From positions 1 to 6,515 of the forward strand of contig CAJKJS010000086.1 in the NCBI GenBank assembly GCA_905200265.1: DNA of 6,515 bases, written 5' to 3'. The notes under the pieces are model-generated. The model was not told where the DNA came from. It saw only the letters and a program-made list of their open reading frames with translations, and ran no database searches. Shown here in pieces: positions 1-5,792 of the stretch. A program made the position numbers and the translations under genes. The first letter of the stretch is position 1, and the number at the start of each line of letters is the position of its first letter. The stretch is from an uncultured Oscillospiraceae bacterium (GTDB taxonomy: Bacteria > Bacillota > Clostridia > Oscillospirales > Acutalibacteraceae).

Positions 1-471
1 GGCCTTAATCAGTAGAGGATACGTTTTCCCTTCCTTCTTCTCCAACAGTGCATACAGTTCGTCAAAGGCTTTTTGAATGGGGACATCTTTCGGAGAAAAC
101 CGGCGGGGCACCGCCAATTCTCCCTGTAAAAGCGGCCGTACAAATTCCATGCGCACGCTATCTCCTCCCGCGCTGCACATCATTTCCGGGTCAAACACAA
201 TAGCTCGATAATCGCAGTCTTTCCCCGGTAAAGGGGCCGCCGCGTGCAATTCTTCACTGCCAAAAAACAGCAGTGTTCCCGGTTCCGCCCGAAAGAAACT
301 GTTGCCGGCCTGCACCTGGATTTCCCCGCGCATAACCCGAAAAAATTCCATTTCCCGGTGCCAGTGGCAGTCCAGCGCATGGTACCCGTCCTGCCTTTTC
401 ATTTCATAATGTTCAATGGGTAAAAACGCGTCGCCATGGCGGCGGTTTTCCCGTAATTCGGTTTTTTGCAT
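1..471 (-). CDS. AraC-family transcriptional regulator, N-terminal cupin part (partial)
   Basis: This gene starts at ATG 471 and runs off the left edge of the window, leaving 157 N-terminal residues. What is visible matches the sugar-sensing cupin domain of AraC-type regulators (AraC_binding family). A histidine-rich strand reads HWHREMEFFRVMRGE (about residues 36-50), with H36, H38 and E42. It is followed by a beta-strand region with PGTLLFFGSEELHA (64-77), where H76 is the usual last cupin histidine. The DNA-binding double helix-turn-helix expected at the C-terminus lies outside the window, so the family call rests on the sensor half. The start is supported by an AAGAAGGA Shine-Dalgarno site six bases upstream. 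The gene is divergent from the alpha-xylosidase gene, and inference from this layout is that it senses a sugar or oligosaccharide and controls that gene and perhaps itself. A non-AraC cupin protein is possible but less likely given length and context. Confidence 0.8.
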   Translation of the reverse strand, partial: MQKTELRENRRHGDAFLPIEHYEMKRQDGYHALDCHWHREMEFFRVMRGEIQVQAGNSFFRAEPGTLLFFGSEELHAAAPLPGKDCDYRAIVFDPEMMCSAGGDSVRMEFVRPLLQGELAVPRRFSPKDVPIQKAFDELYALLEKKEGKTYPLLIKA

Positions 472-477
472 GCAAAA

Positions 478-485
478 TCCTTCTT
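478..485 (-). promoter_or_regulatory. Shine-Dalgarno site of the AraC-type gene
   Basis: On the minus strand the bases read AAGAAGGA, six bases before ATG 471. This is a strong ribosome binding site and fixes that start. Confidence 0.7.
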
Positions 486-531
486 TTTCAGAAAAAAATC
501 AAAATTGTGATACTTTATCTAAATTTTGCGG

Positions 532-560
532 TAGATTTTCCGCCGGAAAGTCATTATTAT
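532..560 (+). promoter_or_regulatory. Candidate promoter of the alpha-xylosidase gene
   Basis: A TATTAT box at 555-560 matches five of six -10 consensus bases. A weak TAGATT sits 17 bases upstream at 532-537 as a possible -35 box. A poor -35 fits a promoter that needs an activator such as an AraC protein. An alternative -10 is TATCAT at 566-571, which lacks any acceptable -35. A second, imperfect feature is a 12-base repeat (ATTTTGCGGTAG at 523-534, ATTTTCCGCCGG at 535-546, 8 of 12 identical), which could be an AraC half-site pair. The divergent regulator promoter must lie in the same region, but I could not place it. Confidence 0.35.
537..549. promoter_or_regulatory. Perfect palindrome, possible operator
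   Basis: TTTCCG-C-CGGAAA is a perfect inverted repeat with six-base arms and a one-base centre. It lies between the proposed -35 and -10 boxes of the xylosidase promoter, a classic position for a repressor or activator site. The protein that would bind it is unknown. AraC proteins usually bind direct repeats, so it may serve another regulator or be chance. Confidence 0.35.
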
Positions 561-572
561 GAGATTATCATA
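558..572. promoter_or_regulatory. Inverted repeat in the control region
   Basis: TATGA-gatta-TCATA has five-base arms around a five-base centre. It overlaps the end of the proposed -10 box and the expected transcription start. It could be an operator, but AT-rich repeats of this length occur by chance. Confidence 0.25.
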
Positions 573-640
573 GAACATTCGCGGTGGGAACACAAGAGGG
601 AAACGTCCTTTTGATTTGGATTCCTTCCGCCAGAAAATAA

Positions 641-646
641 AAGGAG
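641..646 (+). promoter_or_regulatory. Shine-Dalgarno site that decides the xylosidase start
   Basis: AAGGAG directly abuts the TTG at 647 and so cannot serve it. It lies nine bases before the in-frame TTG at 656, a normal spacing. This supports 656 as the start. Confidence 0.75.
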
Positions 647-655
647 TTGATCGTT

Positions 656-2980
656 TTGAAATTCACCAACGGCTTCTGGCTCAAACGACCCGGCGTGGAA
701 ATCTTTAACGCAACGGACATTCGGGAAATGCAGGTGGAAAATGACAAGGTAACGCTCTTTGTCTCCCCCTGGGAAGTCACCAACCGCGGCCGCTCCATGG
801 ACGGCCCGCTGCTGACTTTGGAATTTACTTCTCCCCAACCCGACATCATCGCCGTGCACGTGTGGCATTTCATGGGCTCGGCCCGCAAGGAACCGGCCTT
901 TGACATTGCCGATCAGAAATGCGCGCTGACGGCTACCGATGAAAACGGCGAAATCGTGATTTCCAACGGCAACATGACGGTCAAAATGACCAAGTTCCCG
1001 TTCGATATGCGCTTTTACTATAAGGGCCGCCTGCTCACCAGCCTGGGCGACCGGCATTTGGGTTGGGCCAAAACCCCCGAAGGCGCTTTCATCCGCGTAC
1101 AGATGGACATGGGCGTAGGCGAAAAAGTGTATGGCCTGGGCGAACGCTTCTCTCCGTTTGTGAAAAACGGCCAGACGGTCGACATTTGGAACGAAGATGG
1201 CGGCACCGCTTCGGAAATCAGCTACAAGAATATCCCCTTCTACATCACCAATAAGGGCTATGGCGTGTTCGTCAACTCCACGGACAAAGTATCCTATGAA
1301 GTGTGCAGCGAAGCCATTTCCCGTACGCAGTTCAGCGTACCCGGCGAACATGCCCAGTTCATGGTCATCGGCGGCGACGAACCCAAAGACGTGTTGGTGC
1401 ATTACACCGACTTGACCGGTAAACCGGCTCTGCCTCCGTCCTGGACGTTTGGCCTGTGGCTGACCACATCGTTTACCACCAACTACGACGAAGAAACTGT
1501 AAACAGCTTTGTGGACGGCATGCGGGAACGCAACATTCCTCTGCACGTATTCCACTTTGACTGCTACTGGATGAAGGCCTACGAATGGTGCAACTTCAGC
1601 TGGGACAATGAAATGTTCGGCGACGTAGAAGGCATGATGAAGCGCCTGAAAAACGACAAACACCTGCACCTGTGCGCCTGGATCAACCCCTACATCGGCC
1701 AGAAGTCCCCGCTGTTTAAAGAAGGCATGGAACATGGCTATCTGCTGCGCCGTCCCAATGGCGACGTATGGCAGTGGGACCTGTGGCAGCCCGGCCTGGC
1801 GGTTGTGGACTTCACAAACCCCGATGCCTGCAAGTGGTATCAGAGCTACCTGAAAAAACTGCTGGATGTGGGTATTGACTGCTTCAAGACCGACTTTGGC
1901 GAGCGCATTCCCACCGACGTCGTGTACTATGACGGCAGCGACCCGGTGCTCATGCACAACTATTACACCTATCTGTACAACAAAGTGGTATTCGACCTGC
2001 TCGAAGAAGTGAAGGGCCACAACGAAGCCGTAGTCTTCGCCCGTTCCGCTACGGTGGGCGGCCAGAAGTTCCCCGTGCACTGGGGCGGCGACTGCAGCTC
2101 TACCTTCCCGTCCATGGCAGAATCCCTGCGCGGTGGCTTGAGCCTGACGTTGTCGGGCTTTGGTTTCTGGAGCCACGACATGTCCGGCTTTGAATTGACG
2201 GCTACCCCCGAAGTGTACAAGCGCTGGACGGCGTTTGGCCTGCTGTCCACCCATTCCCGCCTGCACGGCAACAGCTCCTACCGTGTGCCGTGGCTGTTTG
2301 ATCCGGAAGGCAGCACCGAATGCGTGGATGTGTGCCGCTTCTTCAGCGAATATAAGTGCCGCCTGATGCCGTACCTGTATTCCAACGCTGTCATCACCAA
2401 CCAGACGGGTATTCCCTCCATGCGCGCCATGCTGCTGGAATTCCCCCACGACCTGGGCTGCCAGGATCTGGACCGTCAGTATATGCTGGGTGACAGCCTG
2501 CTGGTCGCGCCGGTATTCCGTGAAGACAACGTAGCCGACTATTACCTGCCCGCTGGCCGCTGGACCCACATGTTCTCGAACAAAGAAGTGGAAGGCGGTT
2601 CCTGGCGCAGCGAAACGTTCGACTTCTTCTCCCTGCCGTTCTATGCCCGCGAAAACAGCATCATCCCGCTGGGCGGCAACAATCAGGAACCCGTATACGA
2701 CTACGGCAAAGACCTGGAACTGCATGTGTTTGCCCTGAAAGATGAAGCTTCCTTCACCGTGTATGACAGCAGCGCCAACAAGATGCTTACGGTCAAAGCC
2801 GTACGCTGCGGCGACAAGGTAACGGTTTCCTTTGACGGTCGTGCCGAAAACCTGAAGCTCGTGCTGCACAACGTGAAGAACGTCCAGAACGTGGAAGGCG
2901 CTGTGGCTCACGAAAGCGAACTGGGTACTGTCCTGGATGTAAACGCCGGTCTTGCGGATGTGTGCTACACCGAAATCTGA
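656..2980 (+). CDS. yicI: Alpha-xylosidase, GH31 family (YicI type)
   Basis: The product is a 774-residue cytoplasmic glycoside hydrolase with no signal peptide. From memory it aligns end to end with E. coli YicI (772 residues), which removes terminal alpha-xylose from isoprimeverose and xyloglucan oligosaccharides (EC 3.2.1.177). From the 656 start, the nucleophile is D413 in CFKTDFGERIP and the acid/base is D479 in HWGGDC. The xyloside-type subsite is kept: F273 in TTSFTTNY, C303 in HFDCYWMK and K411 before the nucleophile. Y304 replaces the phenylalanine I recall in YicI. An N-terminal beta-sandwich (about 1-245), a (beta/alpha)8 barrel (about 250-585) and C-terminal beta domains follow in the usual order. 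I chose TTG 656 because of the Shine-Dalgarno spacing and because KFTNGFW then aligns with the YicI start. The gene is monocistronic here and divergent from the AraC-type gene, which probably regulates it. It has no TTA, CTA or TCA codon, unlike its neighbours, which suggests high expression. Confidence 0.95.
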   Translation: MKFTNGFWLKRPGVEIFNATDIREMQVENDKVTLFVSPWEVTNRGRSMDGPLLTLEFTSPQPDIIAVHVWHFMGSARKEPAFDIADQKCALTATDENGEIVISNGNMTVKMTKFPFDMRFYYKGRLLTSLGDRHLGWAKTPEGAFIRVQMDMGVGEKVYGLGERFSPFVKNGQTVDIWNEDGGTASEISYKNIPFYITNKGYGVFVNSTDKVSYEVCSEAISRTQFSVPGEHAQFMVIGGDEPKDVLVHYTDLTGKPALPPSWTFGLWLTTSFTTNYDEETVNSFVDGMRERNIPLHVFHFDCYWMKAYEWCNFSWDNEMFGDVEGMMKRLKNDKHLHLCAWINPYIGQKSPLFKEGMEHGYLLRRPNGDVWQWDLWQPGLAVVDFTNPDACKWYQSYLKKLLDVGIDCFKTDFGERIPTDVVYYDGSDPVLMHNYYTYLYNKVVFDLLEEVKGHNEAVVFARSATVGGQKFPVHWGGDCSSTFPSMAESLRGGLSLTLSGFGFWSHDMSGFELTATPEVYKRWTAFGLLSTHSRLHGNSSYRVPWLFDPEGSTECVDVCRFFSEYKCRLMPYLYSNAVITNQTGIPSMRAMLLEFPHDLGCQDLDRQYMLGDSLLVAPVFREDNVADYYLPAGRWTHMFSNKEVEGGSWRSETFDFFSLPFYARENSIIPLGGNNQEPVYDYGKDLELHVFALKDEASFTVYDSSANKMLTVKAVRCGDKVTVSFDGRAENLKLVLHNVKNVQNVEGAVAHESELGTVLDVNAGLADVCYTEI

Positions 2981-3020
2981 TCAATCCATTTTAAAATAAC
3001 CACCCGTTTTCCCATGTAAC

Positions 3021-3063
3021 ACAAACGGCGCCCGAGGATCAACTCCCCTTGGGCGCCGTTTGT
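3021..3063. terminator. Bidirectional terminator between convergent genes
   Basis: ACAAACGGCGCCC (3021-3033) pairs perfectly with GGGCGCCGTTTGT (3051-3063). The stem extends by a G-T, an A-T and two G-C pairs to 17 pairs, closing a nine-base loop at 3038-3046. T-rich DNA follows in both directions (TTTGTTCGTTT rightward, TTTGTGTT leftward), though neither is an unbroken T-run. It sits 40 bases after the xylosidase stop. It overlaps the last codons of the convergent ygjP-like gene, so it can end both transcripts. Confidence 0.85.
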
Positions 3064-3614
3064 TCGTTTACCCGCTGGTAACGGGTAGCTTGTTTCAATT
3101 TATCCCGCCGTCGGGGCCAATCGGGCATCACCCGCCCTACTTCCTGCCAGAAACGCGTGGAATGGTCCATATGCCGCAAATGGCACAGCTCGTGGACAAT
3201 CACATAGTCAATCAGCTCGTCTTCTTGTTCCCCTAACAGACACGAAAAGCACACATGCCCTCGGGCACTGCAACTGCCCCATCGCTTGAGAGCCCCGGTC
3301 ACCGTTATCTTTTTCGGGCAAACGCCCAACTGGTCCGCCCAGGGCGCCACTCGGGGCAGCACCCGCTTCTGAGTAAGGGCACGCAGCTCCTCTTCTCTCT
3401 CGGGGGTAAGCACCTTTGGCGTGGGACGGCTGCGCACCCGCTCTCTGGCTTTTTCAATCCACGGCTGTTTCTGCCGCACAAAGTCCTCAATCATGCGCTG
3501 GCTCATCCGCAGTGGAGCCCGTACCAGTAGGTCTCCGTTTTCTTTCATTTCCAGCGACAGCGTGCGCCGCCGGGAACGCAGCAGCACAAAGGTTTCTTTT
3601 TTTTCGCCGGGCAT
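3039..3614 (-). CDS. ygjP: YgjP/DUF45 family metal-dependent hydrolase
   Basis: This 191-residue protein belongs to the YgjP-like family (DUF45, related to SprT/M48 metallopeptidases). The zinc site is complete: HELCH at 141-145 gives H141, E142 and H145, and H151 in DHSTRFW is the third ligand. The family signature RWGSCSARG lies at 111-119, and a typical family N-terminal RRRTLSLEMKENGDLLVRAP at 15-34. The fold is peptidase-like, but E. coli YgjP has been reported as a UTP pyrophosphatase, so the substrate here is open. No signal peptide or membrane segment is visible, so it is probably cytoplasmic. ATG 3614 is preceded seven bases upstream by GGGAGG. The gene converges on the xylosidase gene and is divergent from the M24B peptidase gene, so it is probably monocistronic. 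Its final codons form one arm of the shared terminator, and its stop codon is in the loop. Confidence 0.88.
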   Translation of the reverse strand: MPGEKKETFVLLRSRRRTLSLEMKENGDLLVRAPLRMSQRMIEDFVRQKQPWIEKARERVRSRPTPKVLTPEREEELRALTQKRVLPRVAPWADQLGVCPKKITVTGALKRWGSCSARGHVCFSCLLGEQEDELIDYVIVHELCHLRHMDHSTRFWQEVGRVMPDWPRRRDKLKQATRYQRVNEQTAPKGS

Positions 3615-3643
3615 TGCTCCGCCTCCCTCTTCGGGCTTATAAT
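3614..3643 (+). promoter_or_regulatory. Promoter of the M24B peptidase operon
   Basis: A perfect TATAAT box lies at 3638-3643. TTGCTC at 3614-3619 is a partial -35 match (TTG retained) with an 18-base spacer. Transcription would begin near 3650, giving a leader of about 70 bases. The -35 box touches the ygjP start codon, and the spacer holds the ygjP ribosome site. On the minus strand the same AT-rich core reads TATTAT (3640-3645), so it may also drive ygjP with a very short leader, though no good minus-strand -35 is present. Confidence 0.6.
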
Positions 3644-3680
3644 ATGGGTATCACCTTACCACATTTTTAAAAAAATGCAA

Positions 3681-3696
3681 GCCCCATTCCTGGGGC
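3681..3696. other. Small GC hairpin in the peptidase leader
   Basis: GCCCC-attcct-GGGGC forms a five-pair all-GC hairpin. On the plus strand it lies in the 5' leader, six bases before the Shine-Dalgarno site. On the minus strand it is followed after four bases by seven T residues (3668-3674 region), so it could act as a weak leftward terminator. Its role is unproven. Confidence 0.4.
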
Positions 3697-3701
3697 CTAC
3701 T

Positions 3702-3709
3702 AGAAAGGA
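3702..3709 (+). promoter_or_regulatory. Shine-Dalgarno site that decides the peptidase start
   Basis: AGAAAGGA lies ten bases before ATG 3720. The earlier in-frame ATG at 3675 is preceded only by A and T runs and has no ribosome site. This favours 3720. Confidence 0.65.
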
Positions 3710-3719
3710 TGCACACGGT

Positions 3720-4802
3720 ATGATTACTTTGCACGAAAGCCGCGCCGCCCGGGTGCGGGAAGAAATGCGCCGCCAGGGTCTTTCTCAAATTCTGGTCACA
3801 TACACATCGTCGGTGTATTACCTGACGGGCGTATGGATCACTCCCATGGAACGCCAGCTCGCGCTGTATCTGGATCTGGACGGCCGCGCCGTTCTGTTTG
3901 GCAATGATTTGTTCGGCCTCCCCGCCGGGGAGCCGCCCCTTGTGTGCCGTACGCACAACGACACCGATGACTCGGTGGCCGATATTGCCGCCACTGTACG
4001 GCCCGGCCGTTTGGGTATTGACAAATGGTGGCCCAGCCGTCACCTGCTTGCCCTGATGGAAAAGCGGCCTGACGTTACCCCGGTGCCCGGTTCAGCCCCG
4101 GTAGACTTATGCCGCATGCGCAAAGATAAGGAAGAAATCAAGGCTCTCCGCCAGGCATCGAAACAAAACGACCAGGTGATGGAACAGGCTGTCCGCTTTT
4201 TACACGAAGGCGTGACCGAAGAGGAAACCGCCGCCTTTGTCGAAAATTGTTACAAAGAACAGGGCGCTGGCCGGGGCGAAGGGCTCATCTGTTCCTTTGG
4301 CCCCAATGGGGCTGACCCGCACCATGAACCGGGCCGCACTGTGCTGCGCCCGGGGGACAGCGTGGTGCTGGACCTCTTCATGCCCATGCCCCGCTACTGG
4401 TGCGACATGACCCGTACCGTCTTTTGGCAGACTGTGACCCCCGAACAACAGAAAGTGTACGACACCGTCCGGGCTGCCAATGAAAAGGCCGAAAGCCTGA
4501 TCCGCCCGGGCATAAAAATGAAAGAAATTGATCGGGCCGCCCGGTCGCTCATTGAAGACGCCGGTTACGGTCCGCAGTTTACCCATCGGCTGGGGCATGG
4601 ACTGGGACTCGACTGCCATGAACCGCCGGACAACAGCCAGGTCAGTGAAACGATCACCGAACCCGGCATGGTCTTTTCGGTGGAACCCGGCATTTACCTG
4701 CCCGGTTCTTTCGGCGTGCGGGTAGAAGATTTAGTGCTGGTCACGGAAACCGGCTGCGAAGTGCTCAATGCCTATCAGAAAGACCTACAAGTGCTCAAAT
4801 AA
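3720..4802 (+). CDS. M24B family Xaa-Pro peptidase
   Basis: The product is a 360-residue cytoplasmic metallopeptidase of the aminopeptidase P/prolidase type, which removes residues next to proline in peptides. The N-terminal creatinase-like domain spans about 1-135, and the pita-bread catalytic domain the rest. All five ligands of the two-metal site are present: D218 in VVLDLF, D229 in CDMTRT, H293 in THRLGHGLG, E322 in SVEPGIYLP and E336 in VRVED. The conserved PHHEPG segment is also present at about 200-205. Length is normal for the short bacterial Xaa-Pro peptidases. The start at 3720 rests on the Shine-Dalgarno site and on the family-typical opening; the frame is open 15 codons further to ATG 3675. 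Whether it is an aminopeptidase or a dipeptidase cannot be told from sequence alone. The patatin-like gene 53 bases downstream is probably cotranscribed. Confidence 0.92.
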   Translation: MITLHESRAARVREEMRRQGLSQILVTYTSSVYYLTGVWITPMERQLALYLDLDGRAVLFGNDLFGLPAGEPPLVCRTHNDTDDSVADIAATVRPGRLGIDKWWPSRHLLALMEKRPDVTPVPGSAPVDLCRMRKDKEEIKALRQASKQNDQVMEQAVRFLHEGVTEEETAAFVENCYKEQGAGRGEGLICSFGPNGADPHHEPGRTVLRPGDSVVLDLFMPMPRYWCDMTRTVFWQTVTPEQQKVYDTVRAANEKAESLIRPGIKMKEIDRAARSLIEDAGYGPQFTHRLGHGLGLDCHEPPDNSQVSETITEPGMVFSVEPGIYLPGSFGVRVEDLVLVTETGCEVLNAYQKDLQVLK

Positions 4803-4812
4803 CCTAAGGAAC

Positions 4813-4833
4813 CCAGGCAACAACCAGGCAACA
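4813..4833. repeat. Tandem ten-base direct repeat
   Basis: CCAGGCAACA occurs twice (4813-4822 and 4824-4833) with one base between, an 11-base period. It lies in the peptidase to phospholipase gap, just before the phospholipase ribosome site. It probably reflects local slippage; no function is evident. Confidence 0.6.
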
Positions 4834-4840
4834 GAAAGAA

Positions 4841-4846
4841 AGGAAG
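4841..4846 (+). promoter_or_regulatory. Shine-Dalgarno site supporting a TTG start
   Basis: AGGAAG lies nine bases before TTG 4856, in a purine-rich run. No ATG lies in frame between here and the catalytic motifs until after GGG (residue 13), so the TTG must be the start. Confidence 0.65.
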
Positions 4847-4855
4847 CGACAAGTT

Positions 4856-5716
4856 TTGGAAAAAATCGGAATTGTGGTGGAAGGCGGCGGCATGCGGGGT
4901 GTTTTTGCAGCCGGCGTGCTGGATGCCTTTTTGGAACGGGGCGTAAAAGCCGACTATATTATTGGGGTTTCGGCTGGCGCCTGTCACGCTTCCAGCTATG
5001 TTTCCGGGCAGAAAGGACGTTCCTTCCGCACCAACATCGATTATATCGACGATTTGCGGTATCTAAGCCTGCACAATTTTCTCACGACTGGTTCGTTCTT
5101 CGGCATGGATTTCGTATTCCACGAAATTCCCGATCAACTGGACCCGTACGATTACGGTGCCATGATGGCTTCTCCTGTGGAATTTGAAATTGGCGTGACG
5201 GATCTTGTCACCGGCCGTCCCGCCTATTTTGGCAAAGAAGATCTCTATCCTGGCTCCTCCCTCTTAGCGGCCAGCTGCGCCCTGCCTGTCTTTTCAAAAC
5301 CCGTAGAATGGAAAAAACGGCTGTACCTCGATGGCGGTTCGTCCGATCCCATCCCGATCCGCCGGGCTTTGGAAAAAGGCTGTACCCGGTTGCTCATTGT
5401 GCTCACCCGGGAACGCGCTTACCACAAAAAGCCGGAAGGGCCCCGGGCAGCGTACCAGGCGGCGTATCGGGCTTATCCCGAAACGGTGCGCACCCTGTCT
5501 TTGCGCCACATCGTCTACCGGCGGGCCCAATCTCTGGCAGCCCGGCTGGAAAGTGAAGGGAAAGCACTCGTTTTGGCCCCTGATGCACCGGTAGCCGTCA
5601 GCCGCTTTACCAAAGACCGTCAGCAGCTCACCGCTTTGTATCAATCTGGGTATACCAAAGGGCTGAATGCCATTTTGCCGGCATGGGTAAACCAGGAAGA
5701 AGAAAAAAGCCGTTGA
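4856..5716 (+). CDS. Patatin-like phospholipase (YjjU/RssA-like)
   Basis: This 286-residue protein is a patatin-family lipid acyl hydrolase. It opens with the oxyanion loop GGGMRG at 10-15. The nucleophile elbow GVSAG follows with S39. The second catalytic residue is D159 in YLDGGSSDPIP, completing the Ser-Asp dyad. The remaining C-terminal third (about 165-286) is rich in basic residues and fits the extension found in bacterial YjjU-type proteins. No signal peptide or membrane helix is seen, so it should be cytoplasmic or peripherally membrane-bound. The natural substrate is unknown. The start is TTG 4856: an ATG start would delete the oxyanion loop. The gene follows the M24B peptidase gene after 53 bases on the same strand with no terminator between, so the two probably form one operon. 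Its stop codon lies inside the -35 box of the next promoter. Confidence 0.9.
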   Translation: MEKIGIVVEGGGMRGVFAAGVLDAFLERGVKADYIIGVSAGACHASSYVSGQKGRSFRTNIDYIDDLRYLSLHNFLTTGSFFGMDFVFHEIPDQLDPYDYGAMMASPVEFEIGVTDLVTGRPAYFGKEDLYPGSSLLAASCALPVFSKPVEWKKRLYLDGGSSDPIPIRRALEKGCTRLLIVLTRERAYHKKPEGPRAAYQAAYRAYPETVRTLSLRHIVYRRAQSLAARLESEGKALVLAPDAPVAVSRFTKDRQQLTALYQSGYTKGLNAILPAWVNQEEEKSR

Positions 5717-5741
5717 CATTTTGAACGAAAGAGACTAGAAT
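5713..5741 (+). promoter_or_regulatory. Strong promoter of the cytidylate-kinase-like gene
   Basis: A perfect TTGACA -35 box (5713-5718) is followed after exactly 17 bases by TAGAAT (5736-5741), five of six matches to the -10 consensus. Transcription should begin near 5748. The -35 box overlaps the TGA stop of the phospholipase gene, so the promoter is embedded in the operon end. This is the best promoter in the window. Confidence 0.8.
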
Positions 5742-5747
5742 AAAAAA

Positions 5748-5773
5748 GGAATATTGGGAATTTTCCCCATTCC
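5748..5773 (+). other. Hairpin at the predicted 5' end of the transcript
   Basis: GGAAT (5748-5752) pairs with ATTCC (5769-5773), and GGGAA (5756-5760) pairs with TTCCC (5763-5767). Three bases on one side and one on the other form an internal loop. The hairpin would begin at the first transcribed base and end just before the ribosome site. It may protect the mRNA 5' end or tune translation. It has no T-run directly after it, so it is not a typical terminator. Confidence 0.5.
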
Positions 5774-5778
5774 AGAAA

Positions 5779-5784
5779 GGGTGA
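5779..5784 (+). promoter_or_regulatory. Shine-Dalgarno site that decides the kinase-like start
   Basis: GGGTGA, with a preceding AGAAA, pairs with the GGTGA part of the 16S-complementary consensus. It lies eight bases before ATG 5793. The upstream in-frame TTG at 5754 falls within the leader hairpin and is less likely. Confidence 0.6.
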
Positions 5785-5792
5785 ATGCATAT

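Noticed and set aside
472..655. Search for a catabolite-control (cre) site before the sugar-use gene.
   Set aside because: No stretch matches the cre consensus well enough to report.
557..2911. A 784-codon open frame on the minus strand opposite the xylosidase gene.
   Set aside because: Its codons are exactly aligned with those of the xylosidase, so it stays open simply because TTA, CTA and TCA are absent there. Its translation has no recognisable domain.
3709..3723. A four-codon mini-ORF (ATG at 3709) whose TGA overlaps the peptidase ATG, like a translational coupling leader.
   Set aside because: The only ribosome site, AGAAAGGA, ends at that ATG itself and so cannot start translation there.
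3651..4043. A 130-codon minus-strand frame opposite the start of the M24B peptidase gene.
   Set aside because: It is a shadow of a clear M24B gene, with no recognisable motif and no ribosome site that I can see.
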